Positions 38,727-47,068 of a DNA stretch of 56,087 nucleotides are shown in pieces. A model generated the notes under the pieces. The model worked only from the letters and a program-made list of their open reading frames with translations, was not told the DNA's origin and searched no databases. The translations under genes and the position numbers were made by a program. This stretch comes from a virus: positions 1-56,087 of IMG/VR virus record IMGVR_UViG_3300022074_000048. One strand, written 5' to 3'. Each line of letters begins with the position of its first letter. Position 1 is the stretch's first letter.

Positions 38727-39293
38727 CTATTTAGCGATTTTAGATTTGAAGCCTGAATACAAACCGAATAAGTCCACAGGTATATCTGTGCCCTTTTCCA
38801 TTTGTTCTTTGGCAAATGCCCTCAGGGTCGAATGATGTACTGCTTCTTTGGTGTCGATTTCGATACCTTTAGCTTGCAGTGCTTCTACTGCGAGCTTCCA
38901 TTTATCGTCATTTTTACCAAATTTAGCTGTTACCTCACGTTTAATTATGTCACCAAAACCGTGCTTAACGAGCCACGTGTGGGCCTCGTCAGCTTTAGCT
39001 TTTGTAATGTGTGCGGTAACGAACGGTTCAGCTTTTACCCTAGAGCCATCCGCAAGACGTATCTCTGATACGCCAGCTTCAGCCAAAGCGTCAGGAAGGT
39101 CGTGCTCTTGTACAGAACGCAATTCTTCTTTTTTCGCTTTCAGTTCTAACTCAAGCGCAGTAACCCCGCGCTCCAGTTCGAGTTGTTTATTTGCCAACTC
39201 AGCAATGCGATGTATTTCACCATCGGTTGCCTCGACTGCTAGGGTATTTATTGCCTCGCCCCCGAGGATATCGTCGAGTATGTCTTTATCCAA
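38727..39293 (-). CDS. Conserved-type coiled-coil replication-region protein
   Basis: 188 residues. A coiled coil (IHRIAELANKQLELERGVTALELELKAKKEELRSVQEHDLPDALAEAG) is followed by VSEIRLADGSRVKAEPFVTAHITKAK, HTWLVKHGFGDIIKREVTAKF and DLFGLYSGFKSKIAK. This layout (helical stalk, L-x-D-G-x, D-x-I-K..., final F-G-L-Y) is familiar from replication modules of T7-like and marine phages, with no assigned function. It is directly upstream of the SSB-like gene. Confidence 0.68.
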   Translation of the reverse strand: MDKDILDDILGGEAINTLAVEATDGEIHRIAELANKQLELERGVTALELELKAKKEELRSVQEHDLPDALAEAGVSEIRLADGSRVKAEPFVTAHITKAKADEAHTWLVKHGFGDIIKREVTAKFGKNDDKWKLAVEALQAKGIEIDTKEAVHHSTLRAFAKEQMEKGTDIPVDLFGLYSGFKSKIAK

Positions 39294-39295
39294 TT

Positions 39296-39613
39296 TTATT
39301 CTCCGTAAAGACTACAGCTTATAGGGATATATAGTTTTTCTTGCCTATCCCATTTCAGCAAGTTTACCTCCCCTTCCAAGTAGTCTGATGCTATCGCAAC
39401 AGTCAAACCTATAAGGGTCGGATCTCCAGAAAGCAAAACGTAATCGCCTTGCTTTATATTCTTTAGCCCCTGATGAATCTGTTCAATCGCCCACTTAGCG
39501 TTAAAACTGATCTGGTAGTTTGGGGGTAATAGAACTTCTATTTCTCCAAATTTTCTGGCAGGGGCAAAATTGTGCTTGCCCGTCTCTTGCACCAGATAAA
39601 CGCTACTGGACAT
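39296..39613 (-). CDS. Hypothetical protein
   Basis: 105 residues: YLVQETGKHNFAPARKFGEIEVLLPPNYQISFNAKWAIEQIHQGLKNIKQGDYVLLSGDPTLIGLTVAIASDYLEGEVNLLKWDRQEKLYIPI. The pattern 'G-D-Y-V/I-L-x-x-G-D-P-x-x-I-G-x-A' is recognisable as a small conserved phage protein of unknown role. CGGAGG lies ahead of the ATG. It is the first gene after bracket element B. Confidence 0.65.
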   Translation of the reverse strand: MSSSVYLVQETGKHNFAPARKFGEIEVLLPPNYQISFNAKWAIEQIHQGLKNIKQGDYVLLSGDPTLIGLTVAIASDYLEGEVNLLKWDRQEKLYIPISCSLYGE

Positions 39614-39678
39614 TTTTCCTCCGTTTTTTACCCTATATCTATCTGGGTAGGTTTTAAACTACGTTTTAATGTCTAAGT

Positions 39679-39704
39679 CCATCATAATCTCATAATCTCA
39701 TAAT
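39679..39704 (+). repeat. Bracket element B, right copy: three 8-bp iterons
   Basis: Three tandem copies of TCATAATC-type 8-mers on the plus strand, matching 23726-23751 (minus strand) at 25 of 26 positions. It is intergenic, 66 bp upstream of the 105-residue gene on the minus strand. A further half copy (ACATTATGAG) lies at 39759-39768. Confidence 0.92.
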
Positions 39705-39761
39705 TTAGTAGTTAACTGTATGTTATAATTGCTAAACTATCCTATGATATAACATATGACA

Positions 39762-40352
39762 TTATGAGAACGATAAGCCGTCGCGGGGTGAAATCGCCTT
39801 TTGAGAAAAATTATCTGCTAGATATTCATTATAGGCGTCGATATAGCGGATAACATTAGCCCGTACCTTCTTTTCCAAAACTTCAATATCCACAGCGATT
39901 TTATCCCGTATGTTTATGTAAACGTCAGCCAAGAGCCAGTTGCCCATGTACATTTGTTCTAAGCAATAAAACAAAAGCTCGATACGATCTGCTATTTTTA
40001 TATAAAGATTTTCACGCCCCCAAGAGGGGACTCCCCCGTGTTCAGATTTCCAACCCATATCTTTCAAAAAACTTTTTTCACGCTCCTCAAGAGCTTTTTC
40101 TAGATCCGGATTAGCCCACTTTACATTAGCAGGTATATCACCTGTAACAACTTCAGGAATATCATGGCGAAGCGCAAACACTAAACCGTCCTTTGATATA
40201 TCTGGAAATAAGTCTAAGAGGATCATAGACAGCCCCCAAGTGTGGGCGGCTACATTTTGCTCTTCTCCGTTCACAGGACGAATGTGCAAACGCCGTATGC
40301 GTCCTGCCATTCGCGTATTATATATTTTCTCGGAAAGAGAGTATTGGCCCAT
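39762..40352 (-). CDS. HD-domain nucleotide phosphohydrolase (YfbR-like)
   Basis: 196 residues. His37 in NVAAHTWG, the HD pair in FALRHDIPEVVTGDIPANVKW (His63-Asp64, Glu67, Asp72) and a later Asp in IKIADRIELLFY form the metal site of 5'-deoxyribonucleotidase YfbR-type HD proteins. It probably dephosphorylates dNMPs (for example to remove an unwanted nucleotide in a modified-base phage). The last nine codons coincide with bracket element A. Ribosome-binding site AAAGGA; AT-rich divergent promoter region upstream. Confidence 0.8.
   Translation of the reverse strand: MGQYSLSEKIYNTRMAGRIRRLHIRPVNGEEQNVAAHTWGLSMILLDLFPDISKDGLVFALRHDIPEVVTGDIPANVKWANPDLEKALEEREKSFLKDMGWKSEHGGVPSWGRENLYIKIADRIELLFYCLEQMYMGNWLLADVYINIRDKIAVDIEVLEKKVRANVIRYIDAYNEYLADNFSQKAISPRDGLSFS
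39767..39786 (+). repeat. Bracket element A, right copy
   Basis: AGAACGATAAGCCGTCGCGG on the plus strand, identical to 23635-23654 on the minus strand (20/20). Here it lies within the HD gene's final codons, 62 bp outside element B. Confidence 0.93.
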
Positions 40353-40372
40353 AACTCTATCCTTTCTGTGGG

Positions 40373-40401
40373 TTTACTCGAAAGCTATACTATATTATAA
40401 C
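40373..40401 (+). promoter_or_regulatory. Promoter for the plus-strand SNF2-XRE pair
   Basis: TTTACT (-35) and TATAAC (-10) with 17-bp spacing, 25 bp upstream of the ATG at 40426. On the opposite strand the same 73-bp gap carries TTGACGCG followed by TATAATATA, a probable promoter element for the divergent HD gene. Confidence 0.55.
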
Positions 40402-40425
40402 CGCGTCAACGTATAGGGGTTTTTT

Positions 40426-41874
40426 ATGAATTTTAAATTTAAGACCAAACCATATAAGCACCAGCTAAAAGCATTAGAGATTTCTTACCTGAAGAAATCG
40501 TTTGCGCTTCTTATGGATATGGGAACGGGTAAATCAAAAGTTCTTATTGATACGATCGCGTATCTTGACGCAACTGATGAAATTAATTCTGTTTTAATCC
40601 TTGCTCCAAAGGGTGTTTATAAAAACTGGGTCGGTAAAGAAATACCAGCACACTTGCCAGACAGCATTGAACATAAAGTTGCGTATTGGGCTTCGCCGTT
40701 AACCAATAAACATAAAGACGCTATCCGCGATATTTGGCGACCAAATAAATACTTGCATATTTTTGTAATGAATATTGAAGCCTTATCCACAGGCAAAGCA
40801 GAAGAAGTCGCGACTAAATTTATTGCGGCACACGGCGGTTCGACTCTTATTGCTATTGATGAATCCACAGTTATAAAGAACCACAAAGCTCGAAGAAGCA
40901 AGGCGGCAATGAGGTTGTCTAAGCGGTGTAAATATAAACGAATCCTTACAGGGTCTCCCATTACAAAAACACCACTTGATTTGTTTTCGCAGTTTCAATT
41001 TTTAGGAGAAGAATTATTAGGCTTTAAGTCGTATTATGCTTTTTGCGCTCGTTACGCAGACATGATAAAACGTAGTGCGTCTGGAGGTGGTCATCAATAT
41101 AATCAGATACTTGGTTTTAGAAATCTTGACGAACTTACTGAATCAATAAAGCCGCACTCGTACCGCGTTACGAAAGAAGAGTGTCTCGACCTACCTGAAA
41201 AAACTTATACAATGCGAACGATAGAGCTAACTTCAGAACAAAAGAACCTGTACGACCAAATGAAAAAGACCGCTGTAACTTTGTTAGACGACATGGAAAT
41301 GGTTACAGCTAATGCAGTTATTACTCAACTATTGCGTTTACATCAAATTAGTTGTGGTTTTATTAATACGGATGACGGTAATGTGGTTGAAATTAAAAAC
41401 AATCGCATGTCCGAATTACTTGCGATCTTAGAAGAACTAAACGGGAAAGCTATTATTTGGGCTAACTATCGACACGATATCCTGGCTATCAAAAACGAAA
41501 TATCGAAAGTTTATGGACCAAGATCTGTTGCTACTTATTTTGGCGACACTGATGGCGAAGAAAGACAAAATATTGTAGATCGTTTCCAAGAGGACGAAGA
41601 ACTACGCTTTTTTGTTGGACAACCTCGCACAGGTGGGTACGGTTTGACTTTAACCGCTGCATCAACAGTAATATATTATAGTAACAGCTATGATCTTGAA
41701 GTAAGGTTACAATCAGAAGATCGTGCGCACAGAATCGGTCAATCTAATGCGGTTACATACATCGACTTAATCGCGCAAAAAACGGTAGACGAAAAAATAG
41801 TCGGTGCACTTCGGAAGAAGATTAACATCGCAACACAGGTATTAGAAGAAGATTGGAAAAAATGGCTGATTTAA
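40426..41874 (+). CDS. SNF2-family DEAD/H-box helicase/ATPase
   Basis: 482 residues. LLMDMGTGKSKVLID (Walker A), LIAIDESTVIKN (DESx in place of DEAH), ILTGSPITKTPLDLFSQFQFL, and in lobe 2 AIIWANYRHDI, FVGQPRTGGYGLTLTAASTVIYYS, LEVRLQSEDRAHRIGQSNAVTYIDLIAQKTVDEKI (motif VI). It is a compact SNF2-like ATPase as found in many phages, remodelling protein-DNA complexes or acting in replication/recombination. It is one of only two genes on the plus strand. AGGGG ribosome-binding site. Confidence 0.92.
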   Translation: MNFKFKTKPYKHQLKALEISYLKKSFALLMDMGTGKSKVLIDTIAYLDATDEINSVLILAPKGVYKNWVGKEIPAHLPDSIEHKVAYWASPLTNKHKDAIRDIWRPNKYLHIFVMNIEALSTGKAEEVATKFIAAHGGSTLIAIDESTVIKNHKARRSKAAMRLSKRCKYKRILTGSPITKTPLDLFSQFQFLGEELLGFKSYYAFCARYADMIKRSASGGGHQYNQILGFRNLDELTESIKPHSYRVTKEECLDLPEKTYTMRTIELTSEQKNLYDQMKKTAVTLLDDMEMVTANAVITQLLRLHQISCGFINTDDGNVVEIKNNRMSELLAILEELNGKAIIWANYRHDILAIKNEISKVYGPRSVATYFGDTDGEERQNIVDRFQEDEELRFFVGQPRTGGYGLTLTAASTVIYYSNSYDLEVRLQSEDRAHRIGQSNAVTYIDLIAQKTVDEKIVGALRKKINIATQVLEEDWKKWLI

Positions 41875-42086
41875 TTCAAGAATTCAAAGAACTACGAAAA
41901 CAATCGGGGCTGTCTCAAAAAGACGTATCGGAAGACACAGGCGTAAGTTTGATTACAGTGTACACGTGGGAAGCTAAACAACGACAACCCACCTTGTCTA
42001 ATTTCAATAAAGTGTTAAACAAGATGGGTTATGAAGTTACTATCCAACCGCTCGCATCCGTTGAACAAGACGTTCAGCACGGTTAG
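41862..42086 (+). CDS. Small XRE-family HTH regulator
   Basis: 74 residues from MADLIQEFKELRKQSG; the ATG lies 13 nt before the end of the SNF2 gene. GLSQKDVSEDTGVSLITVYTWEAKQRQPTLSNFNKVLNKMGYEVTI is a complete helix-turn-helix of the XRE/Cro type (helices about 18-45). It is co-transcribed with the SNF2 gene and overlaps the lysozyme gene tail-to-tail by 47 nt. No partner repressor or integrase was found. Target sites are unknown; the bracket elements are candidates. Confidence 0.82.
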   Translation: MADLIQEFKELRKQSGLSQKDVSEDTGVSLITVYTWEAKQRQPTLSNFNKVLNKMGYEVTIQPLASVEQDVQHG

Positions 42087-42483
42087 TTACCTGTTTATAC
42101 CAACGCGAGTCTATCATTTCGTCTGCCGCCTTGTTCCAATCACGGGCGTCGATACCGGCTTTCATACCTTTAAATTTAGATAATCGAGGGTATCCAAGGT
42201 TAAACATCATGTTAGCCACGATCAACTGTACGTCTTCGGGTAAGTCACCGAAGTCTTGGTACAGGTTTTCACAATCATTTATAACGACCTGTATATCCTC
42301 CTCAAACGCTTCTAATACCCGTTCAGACGACACAGCAGAACCAACATCTAATCCATATTCAGGATCGTTCTTTCTAATTAAATGACCAATGCCAAAGGTT
42401 GGAAGGTCAAGATGATCAAGATAGACCGCGTATACACAGCCTTCATCTGCCTCAAGGTCTCTCTTTAGTTTTTCTATATCCAT
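42040..42483 (-). CDS. Endolysin, T4-type lysozyme (GH24)
   Basis: 147 residues. The catalytic triad spacing of T4 lysozyme is kept: Glu14 in ADEG, Asp23 in YLDH, Thr29 in LPTFGIGHL (E11-D20-T26 in T4). LIVANMMFNLGYPRLSKFKGM and SRWYKQVTNRAERLVQRM match the family C-terminus. It cleaves peptidoglycan at the end of infection. No signal or SAR sequence is present, so export depends on the holin encoded just upstream. Confidence 0.9.
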   Translation of the reverse strand: MDIEKLKRDLEADEGCVYAVYLDHLDLPTFGIGHLIRKNDPEYGLDVGSAVSSERVLEAFEEDIQVVINDCENLYQDFGDLPEDVQLIVANMMFNLGYPRLSKFKGMKAGIDARDWNKAADEMIDSRWYKQVTNRAERLVQRMRAVG

Positions 42484-42869
42484 TATTTTTTCCCGAAAAA
42501 TTTAGTTGCTGACCGAACTCCGAAACTAGCCGCTACGATCACGCCCAACGTATATTGATACCAATCCGGCATTACTTCTAAAGCAGCAAAACCTTCTGCA
42601 ACAATAATTCTCCCCCATTCTCCAGTAAAAGCTAATATAAGTGGGATCGAAAACAAAATAGTTAGCCATTCATCTTTCCAAGACGACTGACTACCTTTCG
42701 CCATCAGTTTTTCCCAGTCAGCTGTTGACGTTGCTGCTGAAACCATTACCTTGGCTTCAGCTTCAGCTTTTGCTTTAGCAACTGCAGATTTACCACGTTG
42801 TTCTTCTGTTTTTGAATCCATCCACGACCCGATTAGGCCAGAAACAGGTCCGATTAGTGCTTGTAGCAT
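42483..42869 (-). CDS. Holin, three-TM GTA type
   Basis: 128 residues. PVSGLIGSWMDSKTEEQRGKSAVAKAKAEAEAKVMVSAATSTADWEKLMAKGSQSSWKDEWLTILFSIPLILAF, then VIVAASFGVRSATKFF, matches the 'holin of 3TMs, for gene-transfer release' family: a helical start, the W-x-x-W-K-D-E-W/F-x-T-L motif and two membrane spans (about 70-90 and 105-122). It overlaps the lysozyme start by one base, the usual holin-endolysin order. Confidence 0.85.
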   Translation of the reverse strand: MLQALIGPVSGLIGSWMDSKTEEQRGKSAVAKAKAEAEAKVMVSAATSTADWEKLMAKGSQSSWKDEWLTILFSIPLILAFTGEWGRIIVAEGFAALEVMPDWYQYTLGVIVAASFGVRSATKFFGKK

Positions 42870-43096
42870 CAGTACACCTTTACTTGTTCTGAATCAACTT
42901 TCCTTGGTACACAATATGCCGTTACTCTATCTTTTGCATCAAGATATTGTGAGTACTGGTAATTACCGTATCTTTTTGACACTTGTGAAGCAAAATAATT
43001 ACATTCTGTTACAGAATAAAAATACATATTTCCTGACTCTAGTTTTCGAAAGTCGCCTGTTCCTAAGTATACAAGAAGTAAAAATACATCAACCAT
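42869..43096 (-). CDS. Small exported or membrane protein of the lysis region
   Basis: 75 residues from MVDVFLLLVYLGTGDFRKL; the ATG at 43096 follows the EF-hand gene's stop directly. The N-terminus is hydrophobic, the rest Tyr/Cys-containing (YFYSVTECNYFASQVSKRYGNYQYSQYLDAKDRVTAYCVPRKV). It resembles small marine phage proteins with a lipoprotein- or spanin-like position, but no lipobox or coiled coil is present. Confidence 0.58.
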   Translation of the reverse strand: MVDVFLLLVYLGTGDFRKLESGNMYFYSVTECNYFASQVSKRYGNYQYSQYLDAKDRVTAYCVPRKVDSEQVKVY

Positions 43097-43097
43097 T

Positions 43098-43415
43098 TCA
43101 TTTTCTTGCCATCCAAGCAGTTGTCCCCATATACGCACCAACAATACCCGCGCCACTAATATAGAATAAACTACTAATTTCACTTAACGCAGAAATACGT
43201 TCAACAGAAACCCACGGGGTAAACATCGCCGCAGTAAACACGCCCATCCCAATCAGAGTGAATCTTGCCATTCTAAGTTGAGCAAGACTCTTTCGTAAAT
43301 CACGCTCTGTTTCTCGGATCTCTTTGGCGTGTTCTAGTTCTTCATCAGTAATTTCACCGTCCCCGTCAAGGTCATACTTAGCGTATGCGGTATCTTTTTG
43401 AAACTTCTTGCTCAT
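43098..43415 (-). CDS. EF-hand membrane protein
   Basis: 105 residues. DLDGDGEITDEELEHA (15-30) is a canonical EF-hand calcium loop (D-x-D-G-D-G-x-I-x-x-x-E). It is followed by a helical ETERDLRKSLAQLRM, then two hydrophobic spans (about 48-66 and 80-98). EF-hands are rare in phage proteins; the gene lies in the lysis cassette, so a Ca-dependent membrane or lysis-timing role is possible. Stop/start overlaps with both neighbours. Confidence 0.78.
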   Translation of the reverse strand: MSKKFQKDTAYAKYDLDGDGEITDEELEHAKEIRETERDLRKSLAQLRMARFTLIGMGVFTAAMFTPWVSVERISALSEISSLFYISGAGIVGAYMGTTAWMARK

Positions 43416-44107
43416 TTTTGACTCTCTCGTACGGCTTTAAGAGTCTCCTGTACGGTCATCTCTTTCTTAGCGTTAGGGTCGTACTTGCATTGATACTCTG
43501 ATGGAATAAACTCCATGTATTCAAATATTTGAGATTCAATCGTATTGTTCTGGCCTCGGAAAACACAAATGACCTGTTTGTTCTCCATCTTCTCGCACTT
43601 TACCTTGCGGCAGGTGGTCATTTGATCAGCCGCACTTGCTGCCTTACCCTGTAAAAACATCACAAAGAATGTAAGAGCCGCTGCACCGAAGCCGATCATC
43701 ACTATCCAAGCTACTATCTCGACAAACTTCTGACGACGTTCGCGTTGTTTATATAGCGTTTCTTGTCTGCGTTTCCGGATCTGGCCTTCCATACGAACTA
43801 GCTCGTCCCATTTTGACCTACCCATAGTCAGGCCGATCCACTGCTGAAGTTCGTATCTCTGTTGTTGGGCTTTCTGTTTGTTGGCAAAAGTCATTATGGC
43901 CTCTTGCTCAACGCTTTGACCACCAAATAACTTTTTAAATATTGGGGGATTCTTGGCCTCTTTCTCCATCTGATCTAGATCAGAAAGCGCACCCATCCAA
44001 CGCGAAAGGTCGGATGCCATTGATTCTATATCACGACCAACTGCAAACCCTTTTTTTAATACTCCGAAGGCCGCTGAAGCAGTGGCCATTGCACTTACTG
44101 GATCCAT
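43412..44107 (-). CDS. Membrane protein with coiled-coil, lysis/tail junction
   Basis: 231 residues. The N-terminal part is helical (SASAAFGVLKKGFAVGRDIESMASDLSRWMGALSDLDQME), with a long basic coiled coil (MEGQIRKRRQETLYKQRERRQKF), one TM span (IVAWIVMIGFGAAALTFFVMFLQ, about 131-153) and a C-terminal domain containing four Cys (TTCRKVKCEKM ... VICVFRG ... YQCKY). This resembles proteins found with the EF-hand gene in marine phages. Function unknown. Confidence 0.65.
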   Translation of the reverse strand: MDPVSAMATASAAFGVLKKGFAVGRDIESMASDLSRWMGALSDLDQMEKEAKNPPIFKKLFGGQSVEQEAIMTFANKQKAQQQRYELQQWIGLTMGRSKWDELVRMEGQIRKRRQETLYKQRERRQKFVEIVAWIVMIGFGAAALTFFVMFLQGKAASAADQMTTCRKVKCEKMENKQVICVFRGQNNTIESQIFEYMEFIPSEYQCKYDPNAKKEMTVQETLKAVRESQK

Positions 44108-44110
44108 ATA

Positions 44111-47068
44111 TCATCTGTTCCCTGCTTCTAGTTCTTGTAAAATAGCTCTTGCAGCATTCGGTTTATCGACAGGTAAACCTCTATCATCAGGATAGTCGTA
44201 ACGACCTAATAAAACTCGACCCAATGTTTTTTCTACTTCAGCCGCGAATATTGATTTTTTAGATAACTTAGCTAATTCCGCCATAGCCCTTGGATCAGAA
44301 AGAGCGATTGTTAAAGCATCTTGTTTTACGTTTCCTCGAATTTTGTTAAATGCTGTCAAAAAACGACCAGGACGCGTAAACATACCAACATAGCCCCGAA
44401 TAAGACCTGTTAACATATTTCCTTCTTGACGTGCTCCTCGTTTTGGAACTTCTGTAAGAGCTACTTCTGTAGCGTCAACAACAGTGCGAAGATTATTTAC
44501 ATAATCCGCGCCAAAAAGTGTCGTCATCTTATCTCTATTACCATCTATATATTCGCGCATTGCAGCAGGATCTACGACTTCTCGACCGTTAACAGTCTTT
44601 ACCCTACCCGCCGCAGGATCCCACATGTCTTTATAAACGAACGCTTTAAATGTATCTAAAAGATCAGGAGATTCTCGTAGTAACGAATAAACTTGATCGA
44701 ATTTAGCAAACCGATCAGCCTTCCATGTATTTTCAAATATAGTTTCTGGCTCAAGAGCTTTACCACCCCCAAGATCAAATTTATCATTGATTTTAGCTAG
44801 AGTAGCTTTTTGTCGAGCTTGAATTTGAAGCACTTGTTCAGAAAATTCTGTAGCTGAACCTAACGCATTCCTTTCAGCTTGAGTTAAATAAGTGTCCATT
44901 GCCGTACCGTAAGTTTCTATAAAACGATTATGGGCGACAACATCTATTTTTTGTATTTGACCACGGCTATCTGTTTTTACTACTGTATCTAACCATTTTT
45001 TACGAATAGTTGCGCCGACATCCGCAAATAAATCGGCGTTAGCAGGAATATTAAGTTCAGAAGCAATATCTAAAACAGCGGTTTTTCCTGTACGGTCAGG
45101 TTGAAATAATAAATTCCACGCCGCTTCTGGGTTTTTAGCATTACGCAATTTAGCAACGGCAGATTTTGTTGCATTTCTAAACCGAGCAGAAAAATCAGCA
45201 AAACTATCGTCTAGTGCACGTAGTTCATCAGCCATTCCTGCGGGAGCGTCTTTACGAGAAAGAATTCGAGTTCGTGCCGTTTCTAATGCATCAACCATTC
45301 CTGAGATAGTTTCAGGGCTAGGTGCGTCTTCGCCTCTTTGAGCGGCGTTAAACGCCTTACGTTCTAGTCGTCTTAGGTCACGAATATTTTCGTTAAGTGT
45401 ACGAAGAGAAACAGGTTTTACTTTAATAGCCGCGCCAGATTGACTTTCTAAAAAAGAATCAAGAACTCTATTTATGACTTGAGTATCTTGTGGACTTGCA
45501 AAAGGTCGATCAGGTAGTGTTTTTCTTATATCAAGAGCAAAGTTCACAGCTTCAGTGGGCTTTATACCGCCCTTACCAATAACAACAGAGTTGATATCAA
45601 CCCCAGTTGCTGCAGACCAACGACTAAATAAATCTTCGTATTGTTTTCCGATAGCTGCACTAGCAGTTGCGTAAGAATCTCCAATAGCGTCCCTAGCAGC
45701 AGCACCTATAGACGAGGCGTCTGCTACGCTAGATGGTAGATTAACTGCATCGTCGATTGCTGTTTGTACGTTAGAAAGCGAATCATCAATAATTGTTTGA
45801 GTTTGCCTAGTTTGCGTTTCTAACCGGATCGCCGCTTCAGTTTGAATACTTTCGCCTAAACGTAAACGTTCTACTTCACCTGCTTTTGCAGCTGTGCCTT
45901 CTACACCTACAGGCATAGGGGGTTCAGTTGCCGCTTCTTTTAAAGCTCTCTCAGCAGTTAACGCCGCTGTTCGACTCGGGGTTAATATCCCTTCTGCCGT
46001 TTCTCGAGAGGGCGAAGTAATTACACCCGCTTCACGTTCAGCAAGTTCTGTTGCTGATGCTTGCATCGCTGCTGCATCACCTATATTAGTAGCGTCTTTA
46101 GCTCCTGCTTCTAATACTTGCGCTGAAGAAGGTATTATTCCTTTTTTATCCGCTGCTTTACCAGCCGGAGATGTTACATATTTTTCGTAAGCTCGCAAAA
46201 ACGTAGCTTCATCAATATCGAAATTAAATTTTGGATTAGCTAACCCTATACCCCTAAGAACAGGGGCAAACATTTTAAAGGCTAATGCACCTCCAACACC
46301 AAAAGCTCCCGACCATTTTGCTTCTTCAAAAGCCTGACGTAAAATTTGTTCGTCGTTTACGTCTTCGGGTAAGTACCCCATATTTTGAGCAAATTTTAAA
46401 CGAGTTAATGAAGTTGCTCCCGCCGCTAATGACGATGCAATAATAGAAGGCACACCTGTTTGACCAACTCCTGGAATACCTGCAGCTAAAACGCCAGCGG
46501 TTACTTCAGTTGCAATAGGCAATAAAGTATCTGCGGATATATCAGCTAAATCCCCAGGAAGGTCTAAAACGTTATCAAGAGTCGCATAAGGGTCGATAAG
46601 GTTATACTTCCCCTCGAACCTTGGATCTTTAAATTCTAGTTTATTACTAACAGGACCAACACGAAGACCAAAATCATAGTCATCGTTAACAAGACCCTCA
46701 CCCATAAAATAACGTTTTAAGTTATGCTCTACATTTTTCTTTTGAAGCTCTGGATCAAAAAGAGTTGTCGTACTTAATTGTGCACGCAACAGCGTAGGTA
46801 ATCCTTCGTTAAGTATTCCTTCTTGAGCTACTTGTTGAGCAGTGCTTCTTGTAACCTGAGCATCATCTTCATAATCGCCAAGAAAAGATTTAGATAAATA
46901 ATCAGCAACACTTGAACCAATATCAGGTAGTGCATTAAAAGAAGGTGGCCTAGTTTGAACGGGAGGCGTAGCTGTAGGAATAGCAGAGGTCGAAGCTGCA
47001 TTAGCCGACGACTGCGAAAGCCTTTGTAAAATCAAAGGATCAAGATTAACTACATCATCTTCTGCCAT
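44111..47068 (-). CDS. Large internal virion / ejection-type protein
   Basis: 985 residues. Mostly helical, with Ala/Gly-rich hydrophobic stretches (TLLPIATEVTAGVLAAGIPGVGQTGVPSIIASSLAAGATSL, about 180-225; WSGAFGVGGALAFKMFAPVLRGIGLANP, about 252-280) and a long charged coiled-coil region (350-680). No transglycosylase motif was found. Size and location beside the 784-residue protein fit the T7 gp15/gp16-type internal proteins that form the DNA ejection conduit. Function inferred from context. Confidence 0.65.
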   Translation of the reverse strand: MAEDDVVNLDPLILQRLSQSSANAASTSAIPTATPPVQTRPPSFNALPDIGSSVADYLSKSFLGDYEDDAQVTRSTAQQVAQEGILNEGLPTLLRAQLSTTTLFDPELQKKNVEHNLKRYFMGEGLVNDDYDFGLRVGPVSNKLEFKDPRFEGKYNLIDPYATLDNVLDLPGDLADISADTLLPIATEVTAGVLAAGIPGVGQTGVPSIIASSLAAGATSLTRLKFAQNMGYLPEDVNDEQILRQAFEEAKWSGAFGVGGALAFKMFAPVLRGIGLANPKFNFDIDEATFLRAYEKYVTSPAGKAADKKGIIPSSAQVLEAGAKDATNIGDAAAMQASATELAEREAGVITSPSRETAEGILTPSRTAALTAERALKEAATEPPMPVGVEGTAAKAGEVERLRLGESIQTEAAIRLETQTRQTQTIIDDSLSNVQTAIDDAVNLPSSVADASSIGAAARDAIGDSYATASAAIGKQYEDLFSRWSAATGVDINSVVIGKGGIKPTEAVNFALDIRKTLPDRPFASPQDTQVINRVLDSFLESQSGAAIKVKPVSLRTLNENIRDLRRLERKAFNAAQRGEDAPSPETISGMVDALETARTRILSRKDAPAGMADELRALDDSFADFSARFRNATKSAVAKLRNAKNPEAAWNLLFQPDRTGKTAVLDIASELNIPANADLFADVGATIRKKWLDTVVKTDSRGQIQKIDVVAHNRFIETYGTAMDTYLTQAERNALGSATEFSEQVLQIQARQKATLAKINDKFDLGGGKALEPETIFENTWKADRFAKFDQVYSLLRESPDLLDTFKAFVYKDMWDPAAGRVKTVNGREVVDPAAMREYIDGNRDKMTTLFGADYVNNLRTVVDATEVALTEVPKRGARQEGNMLTGLIRGYVGMFTRPGRFLTAFNKIRGNVKQDALTIALSDPRAMAELAKLSKKSIFAAEVEKTLGRVLLGRYDYPDDRGLPVDKPNAARAILQELEAGNR

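Noticed and set aside
39679-39704. Short repeats as a CRISPR array
   Set aside because: Units are 8 bp and directly adjacent, without spacers, and no cas genes are present.
41862-42086. XRE protein as proof of lysogeny
   Set aside because: No integrase, excisionase, partition system or paired CI/Cro arrangement was found; a lone XRE gene is not enough.
44111-47068. 985-residue protein as a lytic transglycosylase
   Set aside because: No SLT-type E-S or G-L-M-Q motifs could be found in the sequence.
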